Below are positions 48,072 to 55,949 of a stretch of 64,000 nucleotides of DNA, piece after piece. Below the pieces are notes generated by a model that was not told where the DNA came from, did not search any database, and saw nothing but the letters and a program-made list of their open reading frames with translations. Where the stretch lies: assembly GCA_963792815.1 (NCBI GenBank), contig CAWBXR010000006.1, positions 124,001 to 188,000 on the forward strand, written 5' to 3'. The position numbers and the translations under genes are program-made. Every line of letters starts with the position of its first letter. Positions within the stretch are counted from its first letter, which is position 1. Source of the stretch: JARRPM01 sp963792815 (GTDB taxonomy: Bacteria > Pseudomonadota > Gammaproteobacteria > Pseudomonadales > Halieaceae).

Positions 48072-48848
48072 TCAGCCCGGGGCAGGCTTAGACTGGGCGC
48101 GCAGCGCTGCCCTAAGCTCACCCAGGCTGGCATTGACCTGTTTGCGGAATGTATTGATGGACTCAATCCACTCCTCATTGCCCTGCACCCGCTTGTTCAG
48201 CTTGGCCAGGTCCAGGTTGACCCGGTTGATGCTGTCCGCCACCCGCTCCACTTCAGCCTGGTTGGCTTTACCGCTGGCGATAATGCGCTCGAGGTCACCC
48301 GCCACACTCTTGAGTTTGGCGATATCGGCACTCGCGCTCTTGATCTGCCCCTGGGTTGTGGCCAGGCCGGCTGTCGCGGTGTCGATCTTCTTGCCCTGGC
48401 TGGCCCCATCTTTCTCCAGCTTGGCAAGCCGCTCGCTGGCCTCCTTCCAGACGTTGTCCCAGAGCTTGCGCACCTCGGTATCAAGCTCCCGAATCTTGGC
48501 CGCCTGCAGCTCCGCGTTCTGGTTCATACCCTGGTCGGTATCCGACAACCTCGCCTCGAGATCGCCGAGGCGTTTTGCGTAGTCCTCGGTGCGGATATTG
48601 GATTCCTGCAGTTCCTTTTGTAACTGCCACGCCCAGGCGCAGGCGACCGCGGCCACGACCAGCGAGAGGGTAATCAATACCCGTGCCAGCGGCCCCGTTC
48701 CTGCGCCGCCCGGCGCCGGGCTCTTGGGCGAACCGCTTCTCGTGTTGCCGCTGCCCTTGGCCGGCCGCGACCTTGACGCCGCCTTGGCGGGCATTCCGTC
48801 GCGGGTGGGCACTATCGAGGGGATATGGTCGAGATCGTCATTGGACAT
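48072..48848 (-). CDS. Membrane-anchored coiled-coil protein of unknown function
   Basis: 258 residues. A Ser/Pro/Lys-rich N-terminal cytoplasmic tail of about 52 residues, one membrane helix (LARVLITLSLVVAAVACAWAWQL, about 54-76), and then a heptad-like charged region to the end (KRLGDLEARLSDTDQGMNQNAELQAAKIRELDTEVRKLWDN...), so type II topology with a periplasmic coiled coil is likely. No catalytic motif is visible. It lies 118 bp upstream of the fumarase gene on the same strand. I do not recognise the family. Confidence 0.65.
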   Translation of the reverse strand: MSNDDLDHIPSIVPTRDGMPAKAASRSRPAKGSGNTRSGSPKSPAPGGAGTGPLARVLITLSLVVAAVACAWAWQLQKELQESNIRTEDYAKRLGDLEARLSDTDQGMNQNAELQAAKIRELDTEVRKLWDNVWKEASERLAKLEKDGASQGKKIDTATAGLATTQGQIKSASADIAKLKSVAGDLERIIASGKANQAEVERVADSINRVNLDLAKLNKRVQGNEEWIESINTFRKQVNASLGELRAALRAQSKPAPG

Positions 48849-49008
48849 GAGTTGTACACCTGTTACAGCCAGTGGCGCTGATTATACATAGCGGCCGTGA
48901 CGCCAGAAAGGAGATCCGGTGACGGGTTCTGTAAACGCTCCAGATAGTTACAGGATCAAATCATCCATTAGACCCGGAGAATACAGTGCTGATTTAAGGG
49001 AATCGTGA

Positions 49009-49062
49009 CGTTCCATTCGCGGTGGAGGGCGGCAACCCCCGTCTTCCACCGCGAATGGAACG
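49009..49062. repeat. 18-bp perfect inverted repeat (hairpin)
   Basis: CGTTCCATTCGCGGTGGA at 49009-49026 is exactly complementary to 49045-49062, with an 18-base loop. There is no T-run, so it is not an intrinsic terminator; the true terminator is 30 bp further right. It lies in the 289-bp gap between the coiled-coil protein and the PuuD-like gene. It could be a remnant of a mobile element, a processing or operator site, or the core of a small RNA. Confidence 0.6.
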
Positions 49063-49092
49063 CTTCACAAACCCTTGCTTTCGCACAAGGCA

Positions 49093-49120
49093 AAAAAAAC
49101 CGGGCAAAGCCCGGTTTTGA
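49093..49120 (-). terminator. Intrinsic terminator of the PuuD-like gene
   Basis: On the minus strand ACCGGGC / GCCCGGT pair around a short TTT loop (about 49099-49115) and are followed by an eight-base T-run (49092-49099 on the plus strand is A-rich). It lies 20 bp after the stop of the minus-strand gene. Confidence 0.88.
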
Positions 49121-49137
49121 TCAAGCTCTACCAAGGC

Positions 49138-49764
49138 TTACAGGAACGCGAGCAGGGCCCAGAGCACCGCGGTCAGCGCGAGACTGCAGTGGATGACTCC
49201 CTTGACGCTGGTCATCGGGCCGGTCTTGCCGAACAGGGCATTGGCTTCCAGCAACAGGATGATGGCGATACAGGCGTAAAAACCCGTGCCGCCGGCGCCC
49301 TCGATGTAAAGATGCTTGGATGCCAGCATGCCGAACAGCATGGGGGCGGACAGCAGGGTATTGGTGCGGGATGCAAGGCCGGCTTTCGCCGCGGAAGATG
49401 GGCCGTCACCCTCTTTCATGCCCAGCACAACCTTCTGGTTGGGCCAGATAATGAGCCAAACGTTGAGGAACATCAGGATACCGGCCAGGGCGCCCACCCA
49501 GATCACGGGCTGGCCTGCGATATCGCGGTCCGCACCGATGCGGTGCAGCAGGACGAGACCTGTCAGGAAGGTAAACATCGCGCCCCAGCGGAACCACCAC
49601 AATGCCCGGGGGGCAAGTTTTTTCATGGCGTCGGCCTTGGCGCTGGCTTCAGCTTCCTTGAAATACTCGCCCTGCACGAAATTGAAATAATACAACAAGC
49701 CTATCCAGGTTATACCGAACAGTACGTGCGCCCACCTGAAAAGAAAATCGATAACCATCATCAT
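49138..49764 (-). CDS. Membrane protein resembling the N-terminal domain of urate hydroxylase PuuD
   Basis: About 209 residues from ATG at 49764 (GGAG eight bases upstream). Five or six membrane segments. The first RWAHVLFGITWIGLLYYFNFVQG has the histidine and glycine pattern of the PuuD membrane domain; WWFRWGAMFTFLTGLVLL follows. It lacks the cytochrome c-like C-terminal domain of PuuD, so it may not be a urate oxidase. No purine-catabolism genes are next to it. Function is unassigned. Confidence 0.65.
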   Translation of the reverse strand: MMMVIDFLFRWAHVLFGITWIGLLYYFNFVQGEYFKEAEASAKADAMKKLAPRALWWFRWGAMFTFLTGLVLLHRIGADRDIAGQPVIWVGALAGILMFLNVWLIIWPNQKVVLGMKEGDGPSSAAKAGLASRTNTLLSAPMLFGMLASKHLYIEGAGGTGFYACIAIILLLEANALFGKTGPMTSVKGVIHCSLALTAVLWALLAFL

Positions 49765-49919
49765 CACCTGTACTCCATTATTTTGTTGGACTTACCACGC
49801 TAGTATACACTTTGCCCTGTCGCTTGGTATGCTGCTTTTCTGCCTGCTGGATGCGACACAGCGGGCTTCGTCGAAGCACTTTCTGTTCACCCATCAATTC
49901 AATAGCGAGGATCCCTTCA

Positions 49920-50501
49920 ATGGCCTTTGAATTACCTGCCCTGCCCTATGCGCAGGATGCGCTCGAACCCCATATTTCAGCCGAGACCCTGGAATTTCAC
50001 TACGGCAAGCACCACAAGACCTATGTCGACAAGCTGAATGGGCTTGTGGAGGGCACTGACCTTGCCGGCAAGACGCTTGAGGACGTGGTCAAGTCTTCAG
50101 AGGGCGGTGTGTTCAATAATGCGGCCCAGATCTGGAACCACACGTTTTACTGGAATTGCCTGAGCCCGGACGGCGGCGGTGCCCCCTCTGGCGCGATAGG
50201 CGCTGCGATCGACGCGAGCTTCGGCTCTTTTGATGCGTTCAGGGAACAATTCACAAACAGCGCGGTGAACAACTTCGGCTCCGCGTGGACCTGGCTGGTA
50301 AAAAATGCCGATGGCAGCCTCGCGATCGTCAATACCAGCAATGCGGCAACTCCCCTGACCGACGAAAGCGTTACCCCGCTGCTGACTGTGGATGTTTGGG
50401 AGCATGCCTATTACATCGACTACCGGAATGCGCGACCGAAATATATGGAAGCCTTCTGGGCCCTGGTGAACTGGGAGTTCGTCAACGCGAATCTCGGCTG
50501 A
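49920..50501 (+). CDS. sodB: Superoxide dismutase (Fe)
   Basis: 193 residues from ATG at 49920 (MAFELPALPYAQDALEPHISAETLEFHYGKHHKTYVDKL); an in-frame extension upstream does not resemble the family. Metal ligands in LEFHYGKHH, AAQIWNHTFYW, DVWEHAYYIDY. The fingerprint residues fit iron rather than manganese. Cytoplasmic removal of superoxide. Monocistronic, closed by the terminator at 50517-50550. Confidence 0.95.
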   Translation: MAFELPALPYAQDALEPHISAETLEFHYGKHHKTYVDKLNGLVEGTDLAGKTLEDVVKSSEGGVFNNAAQIWNHTFYWNCLSPDGGGAPSGAIGAAIDASFGSFDAFREQFTNSAVNNFGSAWTWLVKNADGSLAIVNTSNAATPLTDESVTPLLTVDVWEHAYYIDYRNARPKYMEAFWALVNWEFVNANLG

Positions 50502-50516
50502 GCGGAATGGCAGGAC

Positions 50517-50550
50517 AAAAAAAACCCGGCGTTCAAGCCGGGTTTTTTTT
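50517..50550. terminator. Bidirectional intrinsic terminator between sodB and groEL
   Basis: A stem of AAAACCCGGC/GCCGGGTTTT (50521-50530 and 50537-50546) with a six-base loop, with an A-run before and a T-run after it. It therefore serves both the plus-strand sodB and the minus-strand groEL. Confidence 0.93.
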
Positions 50551-50566
50551 GGATTAGCCTGGGAGC

Positions 50567-52222
50567 TTACATCATGCCGCCCATGCCACCCATACCGCCC
50601 ATGCCGCCCATATCGGGCATGCCGCCGCCAGCGCCTTTCTCTTCAGGCTTGTCGGCGATCATCACCTCGGTAGTGATCATCAGGCCAGCCACGGAACCAG
50701 CCGCCTGCAGGGCAACGCGAGTCACCTTGGCGGGGTCCAGGATACCCATCTCGATCATATCGCCGTACTCGCCGGTAGCAGCGTTGTAACCGTAGTTGCC
50801 CTTGCCTTCTGTCTTGACGTTGTTGAGCACGACAGAGGGTTCGCCACCGGCGTTGGCAACGATCTGGCGCAGCGGGTTTTCCATCGCGCGCAGAGCCGCA
50901 GTAATACCGTGGTTCTGGTCCTCGTTGTCGCCCTTCAGGCCTGAAATAGCAGCAACAGCGCGCACCAGGGCCACACCACCACCTGCTACCACGCCCTCTT
51001 CGACAGCCGCACGGGTTGCGTGCAGGGCGTCTTCAACGCGGGCCTTCTTCTCTTTCATCTCGATCTCGGTAGCGGCGCCAACCTTGATCACCGCAACACC
51101 GCCGGCCAGCTTGGCAACGCGCTCCTGCAGCTTCTCGCGATCGTAATCGGAAGAAGTATTTTCGATCTGGACGCGGATCTCGCTGACACGGGCCTTGATG
51201 GCATCGTGGTCACCGGCACCGTCAATCAGGGTAGTGTTGTCCTTGTCCATCGTGATGCGCTTGGCGGTTCCCAGGTGCTCCAGGGTGGCGGATTCGAGAT
51301 CCAGGCCCACTTCCTCGGAAATCACGGTACCACCGGTGAGGATGGCGATATCCTGCAGCATCGCCTTGCGACGGTCGCCGAAGCCGGGTGCCTTACAGGC
51401 AGACACTTTCACAATGCCGCGCATGTTGTTGACCACCAGGGTTGCCAGCGCCTCACCTTCAACGTCCTCAGCCACGATAACCAGCGGCTTGGAGGCCTTG
51501 GCTACCTGCTCCAGCAGGGGCAGCAACTCGCGAATATTGGAGATCTTCTTCTCTACCAGCAGGATGTAAGGGTCTTCCTGGTCAGCGCTCATGCTCTCCT
51601 GGTTGTTGATGAAGTAGGGCGACAGGTAGCCGCGATCAAACTGCATGCCTTCAACCACGTCCAGCTCATTCTCGAGGCCGGAACCTTCCTCGACAGTAAT
51701 AACGCCTTCCTTGCCAACCTTGTCCATTGCCTGGGCAATGATGTCACCCACCTGGGTGTCGCTGTTGGCCGAAATGGTGCCTACCTGGGCGATAGCCTTG
51801 TTGTCCGCACAGGGAGTGGACATTTTCTTGATCTCCTCCACCGCTGCAACGACAGCCTTGTCGATACCGCGCTTGAGGTCCATCGGGTTCATACCTGCGG
51901 CGACGGCTTTCAGGCCTTCGTTCAGGATTGCCTGGGCCAGTACGGTCGCAGTGGTGGTGCCATCACCGGCCTGGTCGGAAGCCTGTGAAGCCACTTCCTT
52001 GACCATCTGGGCGCCCATGTTCTCAAACTTGTCTTCCAGTTCGATCTCCTTGGCCACGGACACACCGTCCTTGGTCACGGTTGGTGCACCGAAGGACTTG
52101 TCCAGGATCGCGTTGCGGCCCTTCGGCCCCAGGGTCGCCTTGACCGCGTCGGCGAGAATGTTTACGCCCTTGAGCATGCGCGACCTGGCTTTGTCGCCAA
52201 AATATACGTCTTTAGCTGTCAT
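50567..52222 (-). CDS. groEL: Chaperonin GroEL (60 kDa)
   Basis: 551 residues starting MTAKDVYFGDKARSRMLKGVNILADAVKATLGPKGRN; ends in the GGM repeat tail (DMGGMGGMGGMGGMM). ATP-binding DGTTTATVLAQ and the equatorial/apical landmarks are present. Forms the folding cage with GroES. Downstream of groES after 54 bp in one operon whose control region carries both a CIRCE operator and a sigma-32 promoter. Confidence 0.98.
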   Translation of the reverse strand: MTAKDVYFGDKARSRMLKGVNILADAVKATLGPKGRNAILDKSFGAPTVTKDGVSVAKEIELEDKFENMGAQMVKEVASQASDQAGDGTTTATVLAQAILNEGLKAVAAGMNPMDLKRGIDKAVVAAVEEIKKMSTPCADNKAIAQVGTISANSDTQVGDIIAQAMDKVGKEGVITVEEGSGLENELDVVEGMQFDRGYLSPYFINNQESMSADQEDPYILLVEKKISNIRELLPLLEQVAKASKPLVIVAEDVEGEALATLVVNNMRGIVKVSACKAPGFGDRRKAMLQDIAILTGGTVISEEVGLDLESATLEHLGTAKRITMDKDNTTLIDGAGDHDAIKARVSEIRVQIENTSSDYDREKLQERVAKLAGGVAVIKVGAATEIEMKEKKARVEDALHATRAAVEEGVVAGGGVALVRAVAAISGLKGDNEDQNHGITAALRAMENPLRQIVANAGGEPSVVLNNVKTEGKGNYGYNAATGEYGDMIEMGILDPAKVTRVALQAAGSVAGLMITTEVMIADKPEEKGAGGGMPDMGGMGGMGGMGGMM

Positions 52223-52276
52223 GATTTAATTCCTCTAATCTACCAATTCAAATTTTGTTGAAACGCGGGATTACGT

Positions 52277-52567
52277 TTACTCGACGACGGCGAAGATTTC
52301 GCCTTCACCCATGATGATCAGTTCCTCACCATCGACTTCGATGGTGTTGCTGCCGGCGTACTGGCCAAACACTACGGTGTCGCCCACTTTCACTGCCAGG
52401 GGGCGCACGCTGCCATCTTCCAGTATCTTGCCTTCGCCAACTGCCACGATCTCACCCTGGTTGGGTTTCTCCTTGGCGGAGCCGGGCAGCAGGATACCGC
52501 CAGCGGTAGTTTTTTCCTCTTCCTTGCGACGAACGACAACACGGTCGTACAGCGGACGGATTTTCAT
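52277..52567 (-). CDS. groES: Co-chaperonin GroES
   Basis: 96 residues (MKIRPLYDRVVVRRKEEEKTTAGGILLPGSAKEKPNQGEIVAVGEG). Mobile loop EEKTTAGGILLPGSAKEK caps GroEL. First gene of the groESL operon. Confidence 0.98.
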   Translation of the reverse strand: MKIRPLYDRVVVRRKEEEKTTAGGILLPGSAKEKPNQGEIVAVGEGKILEDGSVRPLAVKVGDTVVFGQYAGSNTIEVDGEELIIMGEGEIFAVVE

Positions 52568-52623
52568 CTGTATTACTCTCCTAGCAACAATTTTATGGAT
52601 ACCCTCGCGGGACTAGCCTCAAC

Positions 52624-52650
52624 TATTGGGGCGCCTGGCGGCATTTCAAG
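52624..52650 (-). promoter_or_regulatory. Sigma-32 promoter of groESL
   Basis: On the minus strand CTTGAAA (52644-52650) and CCCCAATA (52624-52631) are separated by 12 bp (13 counted from CTTGAA, as in E. coli groE). One mismatch to the RpoH -10 core. It lies downstream of the CIRCE operator and nearer to groES, so heat-induced transcription would escape HrcA. Confidence 0.75.
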
Positions 52651-52656
52651 CCCCAA

Positions 52657-52683
52657 TTAGCACTCTTTTCAAGAGAGTGCTAA
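52657..52683. promoter_or_regulatory. CIRCE operator (HrcA binding site) of groESL
   Basis: TTAGCACTC-N9-GAGTGCTAA, a perfect match to the CIRCE consensus, with the 9-bp spacer. It begins exactly at the -10 of the upstream sigma-70 promoter (see 52683-52710), the usual place for HrcA repression at the start site. hrcA itself is not in this window. Confidence 0.95.
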
Positions 52684-52710
52684 TTCTAGTCGTGGAGTAA
52701 AGGGAGTCAA
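52683..52710 (-). promoter_or_regulatory. Sigma-70 promoter of groESL, overlapped by CIRCE
   Basis: On the minus strand TTGACT (52705-52710) is followed after 16 bp by TAGAAT (52683-52688). The CIRCE operator covers the expected transcription start immediately downstream. This is the constitutive promoter that HrcA would repress. Confidence 0.85.
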
Positions 52711-52772
52711 GCGCTGCGAGCATGACGTCGCAGGCCTGCAAAATTATACTTTTCTATTTATTTTACAATGGG

Positions 52773-53198
52773 TTAGGAGTTTTTCTCGTCGTCGACACGA
52801 CGATACTGGCCCTCTATGGTGACATTGCCAGCGGGGTCTCGCTCCGGGGCGTAGGCTTCCGGCTGGGGGCCGAGAAGCCAGCTGGCCAGGCGCCGCCGCA
52901 GGGGCCCGATCACTACTATGAGGGCGGCGAAGTCGGAAATAAGGCCCGGGATCATCAACAGGATGCCCGCCAGACCCAGGGACATGTCATCCAGCAGCAG
53001 TTGCGGCCCGACCAGCCGGCCCTGCTGGCTCTGGCGCAGCCGCTCAAACATGCCCTGCCCCTGGCGCTGCAGGATGGCCATGCCCAGCAGCAGGGTAAAC
53101 AGCACGTAGCCCAGCGCCGCCAGTGCACTGGTTTGGATCCCCAGTTGTATCAGGGTGAAAAGCTCCAGCCAGGGCAGGAGGACGATGAATAAACGCAT
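52773..53198 (-). CDS. fxsA: FxsA-family membrane protein
   Basis: 141 residues (MRLFIVLLPWLELFTLIQLGIQTSALAALGYVLFTLLLGMAILQRQGQGMF). Two or three membrane helices and a hydrophilic C-terminus (YAPERDPAGNVTIEGQYRR). FxsA in E. coli, adjacent to groES there also, suppresses exclusion of phage T7 by F plasmids. Its normal job is unknown. Separated from groES by the regulatory region at 52568-52772. Confidence 0.88.
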   Translation of the reverse strand: MRLFIVLLPWLELFTLIQLGIQTSALAALGYVLFTLLLGMAILQRQGQGMFERLRQSQQGRLVGPQLLLDDMSLGLAGILLMIPGLISDFAALIVVIGPLRRRLASWLLGPQPEAYAPERDPAGNVTIEGQYRRVDDEKNS

Positions 53199-53343
53199 AA
53201 CAGGCTACTCCCTCAATGAAAGTATGGGGGCAGGGGTTGATTTTACAAGCGCAGCGACGGAGGTTTCGAGGCTGGCTTTGCCCGCCACTACCCGGGTGTT
53301 AGACTCGCCCCAACTTCGCCAGGGCGGTTGCGCCCCGACTGCA

Positions 53344-53673
53344 ATGAGCCGCACGCCAAACGACATCGACCTGCGTATCTGGCAGGTGGTGATGCTGATA
53401 CCGCCGGGAAAAGTCTCCACCTACGGTGACGTTGCCCGCTATGCGGGCATGCCCGGCGCCGCCAGGCGTGTCGGCAGGGCCCTGCGCGGACTGCCGGAAG
53501 ACACCGGCATCCCATGGCACAGGGTAATCAACGCACAAGGCAGACTCTCGCTACCCCCGGGCAGCGCAACCTGGCATGCACAGAAAGAGAAATTGAAAGC
53601 CGAAGGCGTGCCGTTCTCTAACTCGCAACGCATAGACCTGAAAAGGCACCGATGGATTCCCGGCCAGCTCTAG
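53344..53673 (+). CDS. Alkyltransferase-like protein (ATL, MGMT fold)
   Basis: 109 residues from ATG at 53344 (MSRTPNDIDLRIWQVVMLIPPGKVSTYGDVARYAGMPGAARRVGRALRG). It has the DNA-binding helix-turn-helix of O6-alkylguanine-DNA alkyltransferases, but the active-site PCHRV is PWHRV (GIPWHRVINAQGRL): the reactive Cys is Trp. Such ATL proteins bind O6-alkylguanine and hand it to nucleotide excision repair rather than repairing it. Divergent from fxsA. Confidence 0.88.
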   Translation: MSRTPNDIDLRIWQVVMLIPPGKVSTYGDVARYAGMPGAARRVGRALRGLPEDTGIPWHRVINAQGRLSLPPGSATWHAQKEKLKAEGVPFSNSQRIDLKRHRWIPGQL

Positions 53674-53701
53674 TTGACCAGCGTCGCGCTAACGCCGCCG
53701 C

Positions 53702-54721
53702 TCAGTCGGGCCCCACCGCACGACCAGCCTGACCACCTGATGCGACCGGATCATCCGGCCAAATATCCTTGCCATGCGCGCTCAGGCGTTTTATCCGATC
53801 GCCACTGCGCTTGATCGACTTGATCAGAAATGGTTGGGCCTGGGGACCGACACGTCCCAGCAGGGCCGGTTCCCGCCTGACGCTGTGAAACCCGCCCGGC
53901 CAGAAACTGTGCAATTGAATTCGATGCTTCTCTATTTCCGCTTCTCGCTCGGCGTAGGAGGAAGTGGTTACTCCCCCATGGTACTGATGAAACGAACCTT
54001 CGCCGGGTGTAACGAATAACTCGCTGCCAGGCAGCATGCAAAGGCTGCGATACATGTGCAAATTGATACTGCCACCCCCCGGCAAGGTAAACTCTGTGTT
54101 GGCGTGCCCTATCGCCGCGTAATTCTTCGCAGACGCGAACAGGCAGTTGCACTCCATGATTGGTTGCAGATAACCATGCCGGTTTGCCCCGCTAAAGGTG
54201 GAGATTCTGAACAGCTCGTAACCATCTGCCCGCCAGTCGATTGATGCGAGCAGTTCCGCCTCTTCCAGCCCCTGATCGCGCCCCGCCTCAACCAGGTGCT
54301 GCTCGTCGTGACCCAGGTGGTAACCGGGTACCGCCAATATAGCGTTCTCGCTGATCAAGCTGGCCATCAGGCCCGCCCGGATCACGCCCGGACTCGCCAT
54401 CCTGGCGCCATCTATCATCAGGCAAATGAAGGGGGCGCGGCACAGGGAGAATGCCTCGTTAACGGCATACACCGGCGTCGCGGCAGTCTCTTCACGCAGG
54501 ACGTAACGGAAGTTCTGCGGCAGCGCCGCGACAGCCGCTGGCGAGAGATTGTCGACGGAACTATTTTCCATGACAATTACCTCGTAATCATCCGCTACCA
54601 CCCCCCGCTGGTAGTCGGCAGTCAGCGACAGAAGGGTGTTTTCAAGCTGGCGGGACATACGATAGCCGATAACGATGACAGAAATTTTCGGTATGGTTGC
54701 CAAACTCACGGGGACTCTCAT
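53702..54721 (-). CDS. GT2-like glycosyltransferase
   Basis: 339 residues. N-terminal TIPKISVIVIGYRMSRQLENTLLSLTADYQ and CRAPFICLMIDGARMASPGVIRAGL fit a GT-A/GT2 fold with an aspartate in the DxD position (MIDG). The C-terminal half (EGSFHQYHGGVTTSSYAEREAEIEKHRIQ) is less typical. Soluble, probably acting at the inner face of the inner membrane. First gene of the surface-glycan island; the acceptor is unknown. Confidence 0.8.
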   Translation of the reverse strand: MRVPVSLATIPKISVIVIGYRMSRQLENTLLSLTADYQRGVVADDYEVIVMENSSVDNLSPAAVAALPQNFRYVLREETAATPVYAVNEAFSLCRAPFICLMIDGARMASPGVIRAGLMASLISENAILAVPGYHLGHDEQHLVEAGRDQGLEEAELLASIDWRADGYELFRISTFSGANRHGYLQPIMECNCLFASAKNYAAIGHANTEFTLPGGGSINLHMYRSLCMLPGSELFVTPGEGSFHQYHGGVTTSSYAEREAEIEKHRIQLHSFWPGGFHSVRREPALLGRVGPQAQPFLIKSIKRSGDRIKRLSAHGKDIWPDDPVASGGQAGRAVGPD

Positions 54722-54841
54722 AATCCGGGGTAAAACGGGACAGTACCAATTATTCGGGCGGTATGATACACGGGCAGCCGTTACCCCCGACCGGAAAGGG
54801 GGCTGACGCGACTGGCGGCTCTCGCCGGTCCAACTTACGCC

Positions 54842-55567
54842 TCACAGCTTCTTTTTCAGTGTCGCAATAGCGGTGCTGACAGCCACTGGCAGCAGGCCCA
54901 CCACGCGCTTGCGCAGCCGATATATCGATGGCGAGACATCAGCGACGGCCCGACCGCGCTCCACCCGACTAGCGGACAGGGCCGTCCGGACCTCCGGCTT
55001 ACAGCGCTCGCTGACATAAAGAAACGTGTTGTATCGGTACCAGGGTTTCACCGCCTTGTTGTCGCGCAGGGCGGCCCTGATAGGATCATGCATCTCATAA
55101 CCCTGCTTCCAGAACAGATCTCGCCAGAATTCATAGGGCTGCTCATTGATATGATTTTCGCCGCCCTGCCCGGGCGGGGCGGCGGAAAACAGCACCATAT
55201 CAGAGTGGCGGCAGAGACTGTCCACAAATCCCGCCGCGCTGGCGGCGGGCAGATGCTCTGCGACTTCCAGGCTCTGCGCCAGGTCAAAACGACGGTCCAG
55301 AGAAAAGCTCGCGCTCAAATCCACTGCGGAAAACTCCCCAGGGCTGATCAACAACTGCTCGGGACGAACATAATTGCCATCCAACCCAAGGGGCTCGGCG
55401 CCAAGCGACTTCCAGACGGTCAGCCACGCTCCCGCCCCACAGCCTACATCCAGGACCGACTGAACAGGGTGCGGCAACACAGCCAGCAAAGCCGGGAGAA
55501 CTACCCGGGCTGAATCTATCGACCCCTGGTTGATATAGCCGTAGAAGTCGTCGTCATACTCATACAT
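54842..55567 (-). CDS. Class I SAM-dependent methyltransferase
   Basis: 241 residues from ATG at 55567 (MYEYDDDFYGYINQGSIDSARVVLPALLAVLP). Motif I is SVLDVGCGAGAWLTVWKSLGAEPLGLDG; motif II-like FDLAQSLEVAEHLPAASA; PPGQGGENHINEQPYEFWRDLF follows. Typical of methyltransferases in polysaccharide clusters. Substrate unknown. Likely co-transcribed with the GT2 gene (120-bp gap). Confidence 0.82.
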   Translation of the reverse strand: MYEYDDDFYGYINQGSIDSARVVLPALLAVLPHPVQSVLDVGCGAGAWLTVWKSLGAEPLGLDGNYVRPEQLLISPGEFSAVDLSASFSLDRRFDLAQSLEVAEHLPAASAAGFVDSLCRHSDMVLFSAAPPGQGGENHINEQPYEFWRDLFWKQGYEMHDPIRAALRDNKAVKPWYRYNTFLYVSERCKPEVRTALSASRVERGRAVADVSPSIYRLRKRVVGLLPVAVSTAIATLKKKL

Positions 55568-55949
55568 CACAAAAATCTCACTTTGAGATACTTATCGACC
55601 AGGACCCGGTAGCCTGCGCGCGACGGCAGTAGGCAATGCAGCGAAAATCCGGCTAACCGCAATCATTTCAGCGTGGGCATTATAACTGAATGGGTACTAG
55701 ACTCCCCACTGAACCAACTTTAGAATACCTGCCAACGTTATCGACTGCCCAGTTCATCCCACACTTGAAGGCACACAATCAGATGCCTCAGCCGGGCATA
55801 CACCTCGACACGCCACTGTTTCCGGTCCGCTCGTCTCCACGGGCAGGACCCGGGCGACAGCCACATCGAGAATACCATTATGGCGCGGCCGAATGTCGAG
55901 GTACTTTACCTGTACGCTCTGCGATTTCCCTACGATACACCCACACTCA
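55568..55949. other. 382-bp divergent intergenic region
   Basis: Between the methyltransferase and the polytopic membrane protein. It must hold two divergent promoters. I see no gene, strong hairpin or operator. The frame upstream of the membrane protein stays open back to 55893, so a start further upstream than 55950 is possible. Confidence 0.45.
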
